DNA from: Planctomycetota bacterium
GTDB taxonomy: Bacteria > Planctomycetota > J058 > JAJDCP01
DNA: 64,000 nucleotides
Assembly (NCBI GenBank): GCA_029260765.1
Contig: JAJDCP010000051.1
Coordinates: 22,919-86,918 of the forward strand
Reading direction: 5' to 3'
Below the pieces are notes generated by a model. It did not search any database. It was not told the origin of the DNA and saw nothing but the letters and a program-made list of their open reading frames with translations. Below, in pieces: positions 8,171 through 17,681 of this stretch (positions within the stretch are counted from its first letter, which is position 1; every line of letters begins with the position of its first letter). The translations under genes and the position numbers were made by a program.

Positions 8171-9207
8171 AAGCGGTCATCGGCTGGTTCCGCGAACGTC
8201 TACCGATCTCGGGCGGAGAGATCCGAGCAGCCATCGACGAGCCCTTGCCCAGCCACCTCAAGCAGTGGTGGTTCTGCCTGGGAGGAACACCCGCGTACCT
8301 GTTTCTGGTCCAGGTCGTGACCGGCATCCTGCTCGCGTTCTACTACCGTCCGTCGCCGGAGACTGCCTACGAGTCGGTGCGTGACATCACCTACCTCATC
8401 GACTACGGCTGGTTCATCCGTGGCTTGCACAAGTGGGGTGCGACGCTGATGGTCGCGGCCGTCGTGCTGCACCAGATCCGGGTCTACTTCACCGGTGCGT
8501 ACCGCAAGCCGCGTGAGATCAACTGGATGATCGGCATGCTGCTCTTGCTGCTCACGCTGACGACGGGCTTCACCGGCTACAGCCTGGTCTTCGAGCAACT
8601 CAGCTACTGGGGCGCTACGGTGGCGAGCAACATCTCTGACACGGTACCCTTGATCGGCCCGTGGCTGAAGCGCGGACTGCTGGGCGGCGACGCCTACAGC
8701 GCTCGGACCCTGTCGCGTTTCTTCATCCTCCATGGCGCTGTGCTGCCGGTCAGCATGATGGTGCTGCTCGGCCTGCACATCTCACTGATCCGCCTGCAGG
8801 GCGTGGCTCCGCAGATCCCCGGAAAGAAAGAGAAGCACGACTACAGCTTGTTCCCGGACCACGTCTCGACCGAGTTGCTGGTTGGGATGGGACTGACGCT
8901 GCTGCTGGCCGTGCTCGCAACGACATTGCCCGCTGAGTTGGGCCCGAAGGCCAATCCGCTCGCGACTCCTGAGCTGATCAAGCCAGAGTGGTATTTCTAC
9001 GCCACGTTCCGCTGGCTCAAGCTCTTCTCAGGTACCGCGGCCGTGCTCAGCATGGGATTCATCGTCTTCGTGATGGGAATCTGGCCTCTGATCGACGGCT
9101 GGATCAGGAAGCGTTGGAAGGATTCTGAATTCAGTGTCTGGGTAGGTCTGCTCGGCGCAGCTGCCCTGATCGGTCTGACAGTCTGGGAAGCGGCGGTGGC
9201 CCACTGA
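8167..9207 (+). CDS. Cytochrome b, fused N- and C-terminal halves
   Basis: This diheme quinol-oxidising membrane subunit has 346 residues and about eight membrane helices. Heme ligands are seen as GLHKWG and VLHQIR in helix B, and FILHGAVLP and GLHISLI in helix D. The Qo-site motif appears as PEWYFY, so the b6-like half and the subunit-IV-like half are fused as in bc1, although the length is nearer b6 plus subunit IV. No cytochrome c1 gene follows; an octaheme cytochrome takes that position. Translation is coupled to the Rieske gene through a four-base overlap. Confidence 0.95.
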   Translation: MKAVIGWFRERLPISGGEIRAAIDEPLPSHLKQWWFCLGGTPAYLFLVQVVTGILLAFYYRPSPETAYESVRDITYLIDYGWFIRGLHKWGATLMVAAVVLHQIRVYFTGAYRKPREINWMIGMLLLLLTLTTGFTGYSLVFEQLSYWGATVASNISDTVPLIGPWLKRGLLGGDAYSARTLSRFFILHGAVLPVSMMVLLGLHISLIRLQGVAPQIPGKKEKHDYSLFPDHVSTELLVGMGLTLLLAVLATTLPAELGPKANPLATPELIKPEWYFYATFRWLKLFSGTAAVLSMGFIVFVMGIWPLIDGWIRKRWKDSEFSVWVGLLGAAALIGLTVWEAAVAH

Positions 9208-9240
9208 GGCCGTCCGCCCCGAGCAAGGAAAGGAAAAAAC

Positions 9241-10866
9241 GTGAGCCTGCAAGGCAAGAAAGTCGCCATCATCTGCGTTTCGCTCTGTTTTCTGGTCTCG
9301 CTGCTGTTCGTTCAGTGGCGCGAGGTGGTGCGGCGTGCCGAAGAGGCAGGCACGCGCGCTCCACATATCACCGTGCCCGCGAGCTCGAAAGCTTGTGTCT
9401 CCTGCCATGAAAAGCTGCAGCCGGGTGTCATCGAGCACTGGAAGAGCAGCACCCATGCCGAGCGCGGCATCGGTTGTTTCGAGTGCCACGAGGCGCGTGA
9501 CGGCGACGCGGATGGCTTCCAGCACTATGGCAGCACCATCGCGACGGTTGTAACGCCCCTCGACTGCTCGCGTTGCCACCAGACCGAAGGAGCGCAGTTC
9601 GCAGCCAGCCACCACGCCAAGGCAGGCGACATCCTCGCCTCGTTGGACAACTTCCTGGCAGAGACGGTCGAAGGATCGCGGCTGAACTTCAGTCCCCACT
9701 CTCCAACGCCTGGCAAAGACGTGAGCATGGTCAACGGTCTGGCCAGCGCCCACTCGGGCTGCCAGCAATGCCACGGGAGCAAGCTCAGCCTGCTCGCCAA
9801 AGACGGCACACAGATCACGGTCGATGATCTGCAACCCAACGCGGACGGCATAGCCCAGAACACAGAGGCGGTGGCGAAGATTCAACGGGATGCTGATGGC
9901 AAACCCGCCTACTTCCCCGGTAGCTGGCCCAACACGGGCATCGGCCGTCTGAACCTCGACGGTTCGCGCGGGTCCTGCTCGGCCTGCCACAGCCGGCACG
10001 ACTTCTCCCCGCGGCGGGCACGGCAGCCCGAGAACTGCGGCAAATGCCACCTCGGCCCCGACCATCCCCAAAAGGAGATCTACGAAGAATCGAAGCATGG
10101 CGTCGCCTTCCGCGACCTGAAGGACTTCATGAACCTCGATGCGGCCACGTGGGTGTTGGGAACCGACTACAGCGCGGCGCCGACCTGCGCGACCTGCCAC
10201 ATGTCCGGACACACGCGCAACGGCGGTACGGTCACCCACGACCCGGGCGAGCGGCTCTCGTGGACCAACCGCCCCCCGGTCAGCCGCGTGATGAACACCG
10301 ACGCCGACCACAAGATCGTCACCGACCCAGCTCTCATCGTCGACTCGGCAGACTCCAAGCGGAGTCGCATGCGCGATGTCTGCTTGCATTGCCACAGCAG
10401 CAATTACGTCGATGCGTTCTACAAGCAATACGACGACCTGGTCATTCTCTACAACGAGAAGTTCGCCAAACCTGGCGCGGAACTGATGGGGGCGCTTCTG
10501 AAGCACGAGCTCCGCAGTCCTACCCAGTTCGACGAAGAGATCGAGTGGACCTGGTTCTACCTCTGGCACCATGAAGGCCGCCGGGCACGCCACGGGGCGA
10601 GCATGATGGCGCCGGACTACACCCACTGGCATGGGATGTACGAGGTTGCAGAGCGCTTCTACATGGAGCTGGTTCCGCAAGCCAGAGAGATCATCCATCA
10701 CGCCGCAGAAGACCCGGCCAAGGCCGAGCAAGCGGCAGCTGTCCAAACAGTGCTCGACGCGATCCTCGAACGCGAGGAGCACCGCTGGTTTACCTACGGC
10801 GCGGAGGCGGAGGCAGAGCGTATCCGCAATGCGATGCAGGAACGCTACGGTTCGGGAGGCCGCTAA
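9241..10866 (+). CDS. Membrane-anchored octaheme cytochrome c, HAO family
   Basis: The 541-residue product has an N-terminal membrane segment (residues 8-26) and exactly eight CxxCH sites near residues 52, 79, 110, 175, 246, 266, 316 and 381. The C-terminal third carries the hydroxylamine oxidoreductase signature: YNEKFAKPG, IEWTWFYLWHHEGRRARHG and MMAPDYTHWHGMYEV. HAO-family octahemes interconvert hydroxylamine, NO or nitrite, or act as electron-transfer subunits. Whether Tyr-460 in DYTHWHG is the heme-crosslinking tyrosine needs alignment. The GTG start has AAAGGA upstream. It is third in the Rieske/cytochrome b operon, where cytochrome c1 would normally be. Confidence 0.92.
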   Translation: MSLQGKKVAIICVSLCFLVSLLFVQWREVVRRAEEAGTRAPHITVPASSKACVSCHEKLQPGVIEHWKSSTHAERGIGCFECHEARDGDADGFQHYGSTIATVVTPLDCSRCHQTEGAQFAASHHAKAGDILASLDNFLAETVEGSRLNFSPHSPTPGKDVSMVNGLASAHSGCQQCHGSKLSLLAKDGTQITVDDLQPNADGIAQNTEAVAKIQRDADGKPAYFPGSWPNTGIGRLNLDGSRGSCSACHSRHDFSPRRARQPENCGKCHLGPDHPQKEIYEESKHGVAFRDLKDFMNLDAATWVLGTDYSAAPTCATCHMSGHTRNGGTVTHDPGERLSWTNRPPVSRVMNTDADHKIVTDPALIVDSADSKRSRMRDVCLHCHSSNYVDAFYKQYDDLVILYNEKFAKPGAELMGALLKHELRSPTQFDEEIEWTWFYLWHHEGRRARHGASMMAPDYTHWHGMYEVAERFYMELVPQAREIIHHAAEDPAKAEQAAAVQTVLDAILEREEHRWFTYGAEAEAERIRNAMQERYGSGGR

Positions 10867-12053
10867 GGCCTCGTGGCTGGAGGTTGGTTGTGGGGTTCAA
10901 AGCGGGGCAACATGATCCGGATACTGGTACCCGCTCCAGGTCTGCTGTCCACATCGATGCTCCCGCCGTGCTGCGAGACGATCGCATGCACCACAGCCAA
11001 CCCCAGTCCCGAGCCCTTTTCACTACCTTTGGTGGTGAAGAAGGGCTCGAAGGCATGTTCGATCGTCGCGGGCTGCATGCCACAGCCATCGTCAGAGACT
11101 TCCAGCATGGTATACGCCCCGGGTACCAGGTCTGGCCGCCCGTGGTTGCGGGCGAGCTGGCAATCGCTGGTGCGCACGCACAGGCTCCCTCCATCGCTCA
11201 GCGCATCCCGGGCATTGAGCACCAGGTTGAGCAACACCTGCTCGATGCGAGCAGGGTCGCAGTAGGTCGTGTCAGAACTGGCCTGCAATTCGACCCTGAA
11301 CTCGACGTCTGCCCCCAGCAGCTGGCCGAGCATCTTCTGCAGTCCTCCGACCAACTGATTCATGTCCGTGGGCCGACGCTGGGGCGGTTTGTCTCGGCTG
11401 TAGTCGAGCAACTGCCGGATCAGCCTGCTGGCGCGCTCCCCCGCCCGGGGAATCTCGACCAGATACTTCTTGGCGGGGCTGTCTTCAGGCAGCTTGTGTG
11501 CGGCCCGATCGGCACAGCTCATGATCGCCATCAGCAGGTTGTTGAATTCGTGCGCGATCCCCCCGGCCAAACGGCCGACGGCTTCCAGTTGCTGGGAGCG
11601 GACCAGATCACGCTCGAGCGCCTTGTAGGCGCTGAGATCGTGGAGAATACCGGTGAAGCGACGGGTCTGCCCTTTTCTGATCTCCCCAACGCACAGATGC
11701 AGCGGGAAACGGCTACCGTCCAGGCGTTGGCCGATCACCTCGCGCCCCAGACCGATGATATGGGCATCGCCGGTCTCGAGGTAGCGCTTGATGTACCCGT
11801 CGTGTTCTTCGCTCACAGGACTGGGCATCAGCACGCTGACGTTCTTGCCGAGAAGACCTCCAGGCTCAAAGCCGAAGAGCCTCTCTGCAGCCCGATTCGC
11901 GGTCTCGATGCAGCCCCGTTCGTCGATCACGACGATGCCATCGATCGCGGTCTCGAGAATGGTCTGCAGCTTCCATTCGGCGCTGCGCAGCTGCTCAGCG
12001 AGGCCCGGCGAGCTACCAGCGGAGTCGTCGTGCGCAGGGCGCTGCTCGGGCAT
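10863..12053 (-). CDS. NtrB-like PAS sensor histidine kinase
   Basis: The 396-residue product has a PAS domain at about residues 25-140 (TILETAIDGIVVIDERGCIE to FTGILHDLSAYKA). A HisKA domain follows with phosphoacceptor His in GRLAGGIAHEFNNLLMAI, then a HATPase with an N-box (NLVLNARDAL), DDGCGM and GSGLGLAVVH. No membrane helix is present, so it is cytoplasmic. AAGGAG upstream of ATG 12053 sets the start. It is divergent from an NtrC-like regulator 76 bases away and convergent, with a 4-bp overlap, with the octaheme gene. It most likely phosphorylates that regulator. Confidence 0.9.
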   Translation of the reverse strand: MPEQRPAHDDSAGSSPGLAEQLRSAEWKLQTILETAIDGIVVIDERGCIETANRAAERLFGFEPGGLLGKNVSVLMPSPVSEEHDGYIKRYLETGDAHIIGLGREVIGQRLDGSRFPLHLCVGEIRKGQTRRFTGILHDLSAYKALERDLVRSQQLEAVGRLAGGIAHEFNNLLMAIMSCADRAAHKLPEDSPAKKYLVEIPRAGERASRLIRQLLDYSRDKPPQRRPTDMNQLVGGLQKMLGQLLGADVEFRVELQASSDTTYCDPARIEQVLLNLVLNARDALSDGGSLCVRTSDCQLARNHGRPDLVPGAYTMLEVSDDGCGMQPATIEHAFEPFFTTKGSEKGSGLGLAVVHAIVSQHGGSIDVDSRPGAGTSIRIMLPRFEPHNQPPATRP

Positions 12054-12129
12054 TGGGGTCTCCTTGGAAGCCGAAAGAGGGCCCTCCAGTCTACACCTTC
12101 GTGCATGGTAAACAACGAGAGGATCAGCG

Positions 12130-13467
<1,338 letters not shown>

Positions 13468-13570
13468 GTACCCCGAGCAGGGATCACCACCGCAGTCCGA
13501 TGAGCTTGCGCCCTGTGCGGGTCGACCGGAATTTTTGCTTCCCAAGCGCACAGAAAGAAGCTATCAAGAG

Positions 13571-13586
13571 TGTGAAAATTTTCACA
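13571..13586. promoter_or_regulatory. CRP/FNR-family type operator palindrome
   Basis: TGTGAAAATTTTCACA is a perfect 16-bp palindrome identical to the CRP half-site layout TGTGA-N6-TCACA. It sits 69 bases before the GTG of the first gene of the oxidase operon. No CRP/FNR gene is in the window, so the regulator is inferred. Confidence 0.6.
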
Positions 13587-13654
13587 AGCTCGGCGGCCCA
13601 AGGACGATGTGCGTCCGATGGTCTCATCCCCTTATCGGGCATCAGGAGGGAACG

Positions 13655-14821
13655 GTGGAAGGAACCCATTGGAAGGGCGTTCTCGCGGTTCTCGCGGTGT
13701 TGGTCATTGTCGGACTCACGGCCCTTCCCGCCGTGGACAATGACTTCAGCGCCGTCAGCGAAGAGCTCTCGCAGCTGACAGCTCTCGAACGCGAAGGAAA
13801 ACGCGTCTACGAGAAGTACTGCATCGGCTGCCATGGTGTGAATGGTGACGGCAACGGCGTCTCTGCCAAATGGCTGCAGATCAAGCCGCGCAATTTCCAG
13901 AGTGGCATCATCCGCTTCGCCGAGGTGCAAGTCGGAAGCCTGCCGCGGATCGAAGACTATGTGCGTGCCATCCGTCACGGCCTGTTGGGCTCTTCGATGC
14001 CCGCATGGTCGGAGCTGCCCGACGACGAAATCATCGCCGTGGCCCACTACCTGCGTACCTTCGCGCCCCGTTTCCAGACGGGCGAGCAGCCGGGCCGCAA
14101 GGTGGTGCTCTTCGACGATCCCTTCTTCGCGAAAGACCCTGCGACCTTCGCCCGCAATGCGCGGCGTGCCATCGAGCAGGGCCGCAAGGTGTACCACGGC
14201 CTCGCCAAATGCGTCGAGTGCCACCCTTCGTACCATCGCAGCGAAGAGGAATGGGTCTACTTGACGTATTCCAAGCCGGACCAGCCGGACAAGGGCGGGC
14301 AGATGCGCGACAACCCGCATATGCCCGCGACGGACAAGACCGACGAATACACCAACATCGCGCTGATTCCGCCCGACTTCAAAAAAGGGCCGGTCAAGGC
14401 GGGCGGAGACCTGGTCTCCTTGGCTCGCACCATCGGCGCCGGTGTTGGCGGCGCGCGCATGCCCGCATGGGCGCCCACTTTCCGGACGTCGGCCAAGCAC
14501 TATGAACGGTTCGACGGCACCGTCGAAGAGATCGCCGAGTACATCGATGAAGACTACACCGACTACGAGCCCGGTGACGAAGAGTACTTCGACTTCGTCG
14601 GCGAGATGAAGGGTCGCTGGGAAGAGCTGGGAGCCAACAAATTCTGGGCCCTGGTCTACTACGTGCACGCCCTGACCCCGCAGAAGTTTGGCGGTGGATT
14701 CGATACGCCCCTGGCAGACGGTAGTGGCACCTGGGGCGAAGCGGCCGAACCGCCGCTGGCGGTGATCAAGAATGGTAAAGAGGTTCCCGGTTATACCTCG
14801 CCCGAACTGTGGGAGGACTGA
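13655..14821 (+). CDS. Membrane-anchored diheme cytochrome c of the oxidase operon
   Basis: The 388-residue product has an N-terminal membrane segment (about residues 8-26, VLAVLAVLVIVGLTALPAV). Two heme sites follow: CIGCH in KYCIGCHGVNGDGNG, a typical class-I fold with MPAWSELPDDEI, and CVECH near residue 190, with a second partner region RMPAWAPTF. It occupies the place of CcoP but precedes CcoN and lacks the usual N-terminal CcoP sequence. CAGGAGGG upstream fixes the GTG start. It probably feeds electrons to the oxidase encoded directly downstream. Confidence 0.88.
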   Translation: MEGTHWKGVLAVLAVLVIVGLTALPAVDNDFSAVSEELSQLTALEREGKRVYEKYCIGCHGVNGDGNGVSAKWLQIKPRNFQSGIIRFAEVQVGSLPRIEDYVRAIRHGLLGSSMPAWSELPDDEIIAVAHYLRTFAPRFQTGEQPGRKVVLFDDPFFAKDPATFARNARRAIEQGRKVYHGLAKCVECHPSYHRSEEEWVYLTYSKPDQPDKGGQMRDNPHMPATDKTDEYTNIALIPPDFKKGPVKAGGDLVSLARTIGAGVGGARMPAWAPTFRTSAKHYERFDGTVEEIAEYIDEDYTDYEPGDEEYFDFVGEMKGRWEELGANKFWALVYYVHALTPQKFGGGFDTPLADGSGTWGEAAEPPLAVIKNGKEVPGYTSPELWED

Positions 14822-14823
14822 TC

Positions 14824-16203
14824 TTGGCTGAAAAGAAACCTGTCAGCGAGGGCCTGGTTGATCGTCAGCTGGTCAAGTACTTCTTCGTCTCCAGCATCAC
14901 CTACCTGGTGCTTGGAGTGCTGTTCGGGCTGACCTTCTCGACCCAGTTCTTCCGCTACTACATCTTCAAGAACATCGAGTCGCTGTCACCCGGCCGCGTG
15001 CGTATGGTGCACACCAACCTGGTCGCCTACGGCTTCCTCATGAACGCCTTCCTCGGCGGCGCGTTCTGGGCTATGCCGCGCCTGACCGGCGTCGCCGTGC
15101 TCAGCCGTAAGATCAGCTGGACTGTGTATGGGCTGATGCAGGTGGTGATGCTCGGCACGATCTTCGGCATCCTGGGCGGCTACGCGCAGGGCGTCGAGTG
15201 GGGCGAGACACCGAAATTCGTCGATCCGATCATGGTGATCGCCTGGGTGCTGCTGTGCATCAATGTGATCCCTCCGATCGTGCGCAGCAAAGAAAAGAAC
15301 CTCTACGTCACCCTCTGGTACTTCTCGGCGGCGTTGGCATGGACGGCTCTGACCTACATCATGGGCAACTACCTGCCCGAATATGTCGTCCCCGGCCCCG
15401 GCGGCGCTGCCCTGACAGGCCTGTTCATCCACGACCTGGTCGGTCTGTTCGTCACGCCCTTTGGTTGGGGCTTGATGTACTACTTCGTGCCAGTGATCAC
15501 GAAGAAACCGATCTGGAGCCACGCGCTCTCCCTGATCGGCTTCTGGGGCCTGGCCTTCTTCTACCCGCTGAACGGCGTGCACCACTTCATGTACTCGCCG
15601 ATCCCGGCCAACGTGCAGTACGGAGCCGTCGTCGCCACAGTTGCCGTCGAGATCGTGGTGACCAGTGTGGTGGTGAACTTCTTCATGACGCTGCGCGGGC
15701 GGGGCGACCTGTTGCGCACCAGTTTCCCGATTCGTTGGTTCTATCTGGGCATGGTCTTCTACTTTACGACCTGCCTGCAGTGCGCCTTCCAGGTCACCCT
15801 GACCTTCCAGGAGATCATCCACTTCACCGATTGGGTCGTGGGTCATGCGCACCTCGTCATGTTCGGCGTGTTCGGATTCTGGATCCAGGGCATGGTGATC
15901 TACTTGTGGCCGCGTTTGACGGGTCGCGAGTGGTGGAGCCGCAAGCTGCATGGCATCCACTTCTGGCTGGTCGCTGTCGGCATGCTGATCATGTTCGTCG
16001 ACCTGACGGCCGCAGGCCTGATTCAGGGCTACATGTGGAAATCCCTGGCACCGTGGGAAGATTCAGTGATCGTCTCCGTGCCCTTCTGGATCACGCGTAC
16101 CTTCAGTGGCCTGATGATCTTCGGTGGCGTGTCTTGCATGGTGGTCAACATGATCATGACGGTGGGGTCCGAGAAGACCGCGCCCAAGCTGGCGAAGGCC
16201 TGA
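14824..16203 (+). CDS. ccoN: cbb3-type cytochrome oxidase subunit I (CcoN-like)
   Basis: This heme-copper oxidase catalytic subunit has 459 residues and about 12 membrane helices. Low-spin heme and CuB ligands can be followed: RMVHTNLVAYGF in helix II, FIHDLVGLFVTP for a CuB histidine, the NGVHHFMYSP histidine pair, and VGHAHLVMFG for the two hemes. A tyrosine six residues before the HH pair (YPLNGVHH) matches the cbb3 catalytic tyrosine spacing. The usual YGHNAVGFFLT form of the CuB motif is replaced by a divergent one. TTG 14824 with GGGAGGA upstream is the chosen start. It reduces O2 to water with high affinity. Confidence 0.92.
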   Translation: MAEKKPVSEGLVDRQLVKYFFVSSITYLVLGVLFGLTFSTQFFRYYIFKNIESLSPGRVRMVHTNLVAYGFLMNAFLGGAFWAMPRLTGVAVLSRKISWTVYGLMQVVMLGTIFGILGGYAQGVEWGETPKFVDPIMVIAWVLLCINVIPPIVRSKEKNLYVTLWYFSAALAWTALTYIMGNYLPEYVVPGPGGAALTGLFIHDLVGLFVTPFGWGLMYYFVPVITKKPIWSHALSLIGFWGLAFFYPLNGVHHFMYSPIPANVQYGAVVATVAVEIVVTSVVVNFFMTLRGRGDLLRTSFPIRWFYLGMVFYFTTCLQCAFQVTLTFQEIIHFTDWVVGHAHLVMFGVFGFWIQGMVIYLWPRLTGREWWSRKLHGIHFWLVAVGMLIMFVDLTAAGLIQGYMWKSLAPWEDSVIVSVPFWITRTFSGLMIFGGVSCMVVNMIMTVGSEKTAPKLAKA

Positions 16204-16216
16204 AAGGAGAGCTCCC

Positions 16217-17104
16217 GTGGAGAGATTTCAAACGCTGTTCTTGGTCGCGGGTCTCGGCTTCTTCTGCTTTGCAGTCTTTGCGATGGGCATCGGCTCTATC
16301 GGTGCGCGCGGATTGGACTACGACACCGTCGAAGAGATGGCGGAGACCGTGATCCCCGAGTTCGAAGAGCTGGCCGCGACCTATCCGGAGCAGTTCCAGG
16401 CTGCCTACGGTGAGGCCGAGGCCAACCCCAAGACCTTTGCCGATGCCCTGCGCTCCGGCCGCGACGTCTACGTGGCCGAGGCCTGCTGGCACTGCCACTC
16501 ACAGTTCATCCGTCCGGTCGGCAACGAGTATCTGCGCTTCGGCGCGACCGCGACTGCCAACGAGGGCTACAACGAGCTGCACATGCCCGTGCTGTACGGC
16601 ACGCGTCGGGTGGGCCCAGACCTGTCCCGCGAGGCCGGCAAGCGCCCCAACGGCTGGCACGTCGCTCACTTCTGGGAGCCGATGGAGGTCGTGCCGAGCT
16701 CGATCATGCCGAGCTTCAGCTGGCTGTTCCAGGCGTCGGGCCGCTTCGAGGTCGTCAATAGCCGCAAAGAGACGGTGGGCGTGTTCGCCAGCGAACAGGA
16801 AGCCACCCAGGAGATGCAGAAGCGCAACAACCGGCGCTACAGCATCGAGAGCGGCGAAGGCTCCAAGCCCTTCCACGTACAGGACAGCTATACAGAGCGC
16901 GTGGTGCAGCGCTTTGCCGACGAAGAAGAAGCGCGCGCCCACGCTGAAGGCCTGAACACCGGGCTGTTGGCGGACAAGCCGTTTTCCTCGAAGGCCGAAA
17001 TGGTACCGAACAAGAAGGGCTTGTCGCTCATCGCCTACATCCAGTTCCTCGGAACCTGGAGTGGCGAGGTTGACGAGAACCCTGCAGAGCCGAGTGAGGA
17101 CTGA
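16217..17104 (+). CDS. ccoO: cbb3-type oxidase monoheme subunit (CcoO-like) with insertion
   Basis: The 295-residue product has one N-terminal anchor, a single heme site CWHCH near residue 90 (ACWHCHSQFIRPVGNEY) and the family hallmark RRVGPDLSREAGKRPNGWH followed by PSSIMPSFSWLF. About 80 residues are then inserted (FEVVNSRKETVGVFASEQEA to AEGLNTG) before the conserved end KGLSLIAYIQFLGTW. The insert is hydrophilic and helical; its role is unknown. The GTG start follows AAAGGAGAG. It transfers electrons to the CcoN active site. Confidence 0.92.
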   Translation: MERFQTLFLVAGLGFFCFAVFAMGIGSIGARGLDYDTVEEMAETVIPEFEELAATYPEQFQAAYGEAEANPKTFADALRSGRDVYVAEACWHCHSQFIRPVGNEYLRFGATATANEGYNELHMPVLYGTRRVGPDLSREAGKRPNGWHVAHFWEPMEVVPSSIMPSFSWLFQASGRFEVVNSRKETVGVFASEQEATQEMQKRNNRRYSIESGEGSKPFHVQDSYTERVVQRFADEEEARAHAEGLNTGLLADKPFSSKAEMVPNKKGLSLIAYIQFLGTWSGEVDENPAEPSED

Positions 17105-17107
17105 TCC

Positions 17108-17461
17108 ATGGCCAAACTGAGCCGGAAACAACGCTACGTCTACGCTTTCTGCGGTTTCATCCTGGTGTGCGGTTCGCTGGGCATGCTGAAGATGTTCACC
17201 CTGGCCAAGAACGTCATCCGCTCTCCCGAGTACAGCTATGCTCTGCCTCCTGTGCTCACCTATGCCTGCGTTGCGTCAGGCTTCTTCTGCTTGCTGGTGG
17301 TCGCGGTGATGCGTGGCATGTTCCGCGATGTCGAGCGGCCCAAATACCGTATGCTGGAGCTTGAAGAGAAATACGACCGCGAAGAAGCCCACCAGCTGGC
17401 GCAGGGTCCAGCCGAGGATGAAAACGACGAGTCGTGGTGGAAGGGAGATGTGCATCCATGA
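17108..17461 (+). CDS. Small membrane protein of the oxidase operon
   Basis: The 117-residue product has two membrane segments (YVYAFCGFILVCGSLGML and VLTYACVASGFFCLLVVAVM) and a charged C-terminal tail (LELEEKYDREEAHQLA). I recognise no named subunit. It starts seven bases after ccoO and overlaps the next small gene by ATGA, so it is surely cotranscribed. It may be a structural or assembly subunit of this oxidase branch. Confidence 0.75.
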   Translation: MAKLSRKQRYVYAFCGFILVCGSLGMLKMFTLAKNVIRSPEYSYALPPVLTYACVASGFFCLLVVAVMRGMFRDVERPKYRMLELEEKYDREEAHQLAQGPAEDENDESWWKGDVHP

Positions 17462-17676
17462 GTGACGCGACCAGCCCCGAAGATCCGATTCTGTCCGCCG
17501 ATCTCGGCTGTGGTGAGGACGTCGGCAACTTCGGCGACGTGATCATCGATAAAGAGGGGCGTGCGACCCTCAAATACGACCACGGCGGTATCCCCTGGTT
17601 TCTCACCGTGTTGTACCTCGGATACATCGCCTTCGCGATCACGTATGCCGGCACCTACCTGATCGATCTGTTCTGA
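17458..17676 (+). CDS. Single-TM protein resembling the CcoP N-terminus
   Basis: The 72-residue product begins MSDATSPEDPILSADLGCGE and has one membrane helix near its end (IPWFLTVLYLGYIAFAITYA). The layout, an acidic lead, a YDHGGIPWF turn and then a helix, resembles the N-terminal anchor of CcoP without its heme domains. That would make it a split CcoP or a CcoQ-like piece, with heme domains supplied by the diheme cytochrome at the start of the operon. It overlaps the previous gene by four bases. Assignment is inference. Confidence 0.65.
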   Translation: MSDATSPEDPILSADLGCGEDVGNFGDVIIDKEGRATLKYDHGGIPWFLTVLYLGYIAFAITYAGTYLIDLF

Positions 17677-17681
17677 GCGAA

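Noticed and set aside
9028..10782. 584-codon minus-strand open frame across cytochrome b and octaheme genes
   Set aside because: It runs opposite to eight heme motifs and cytochrome b; long open shadows are expected at this GC content.
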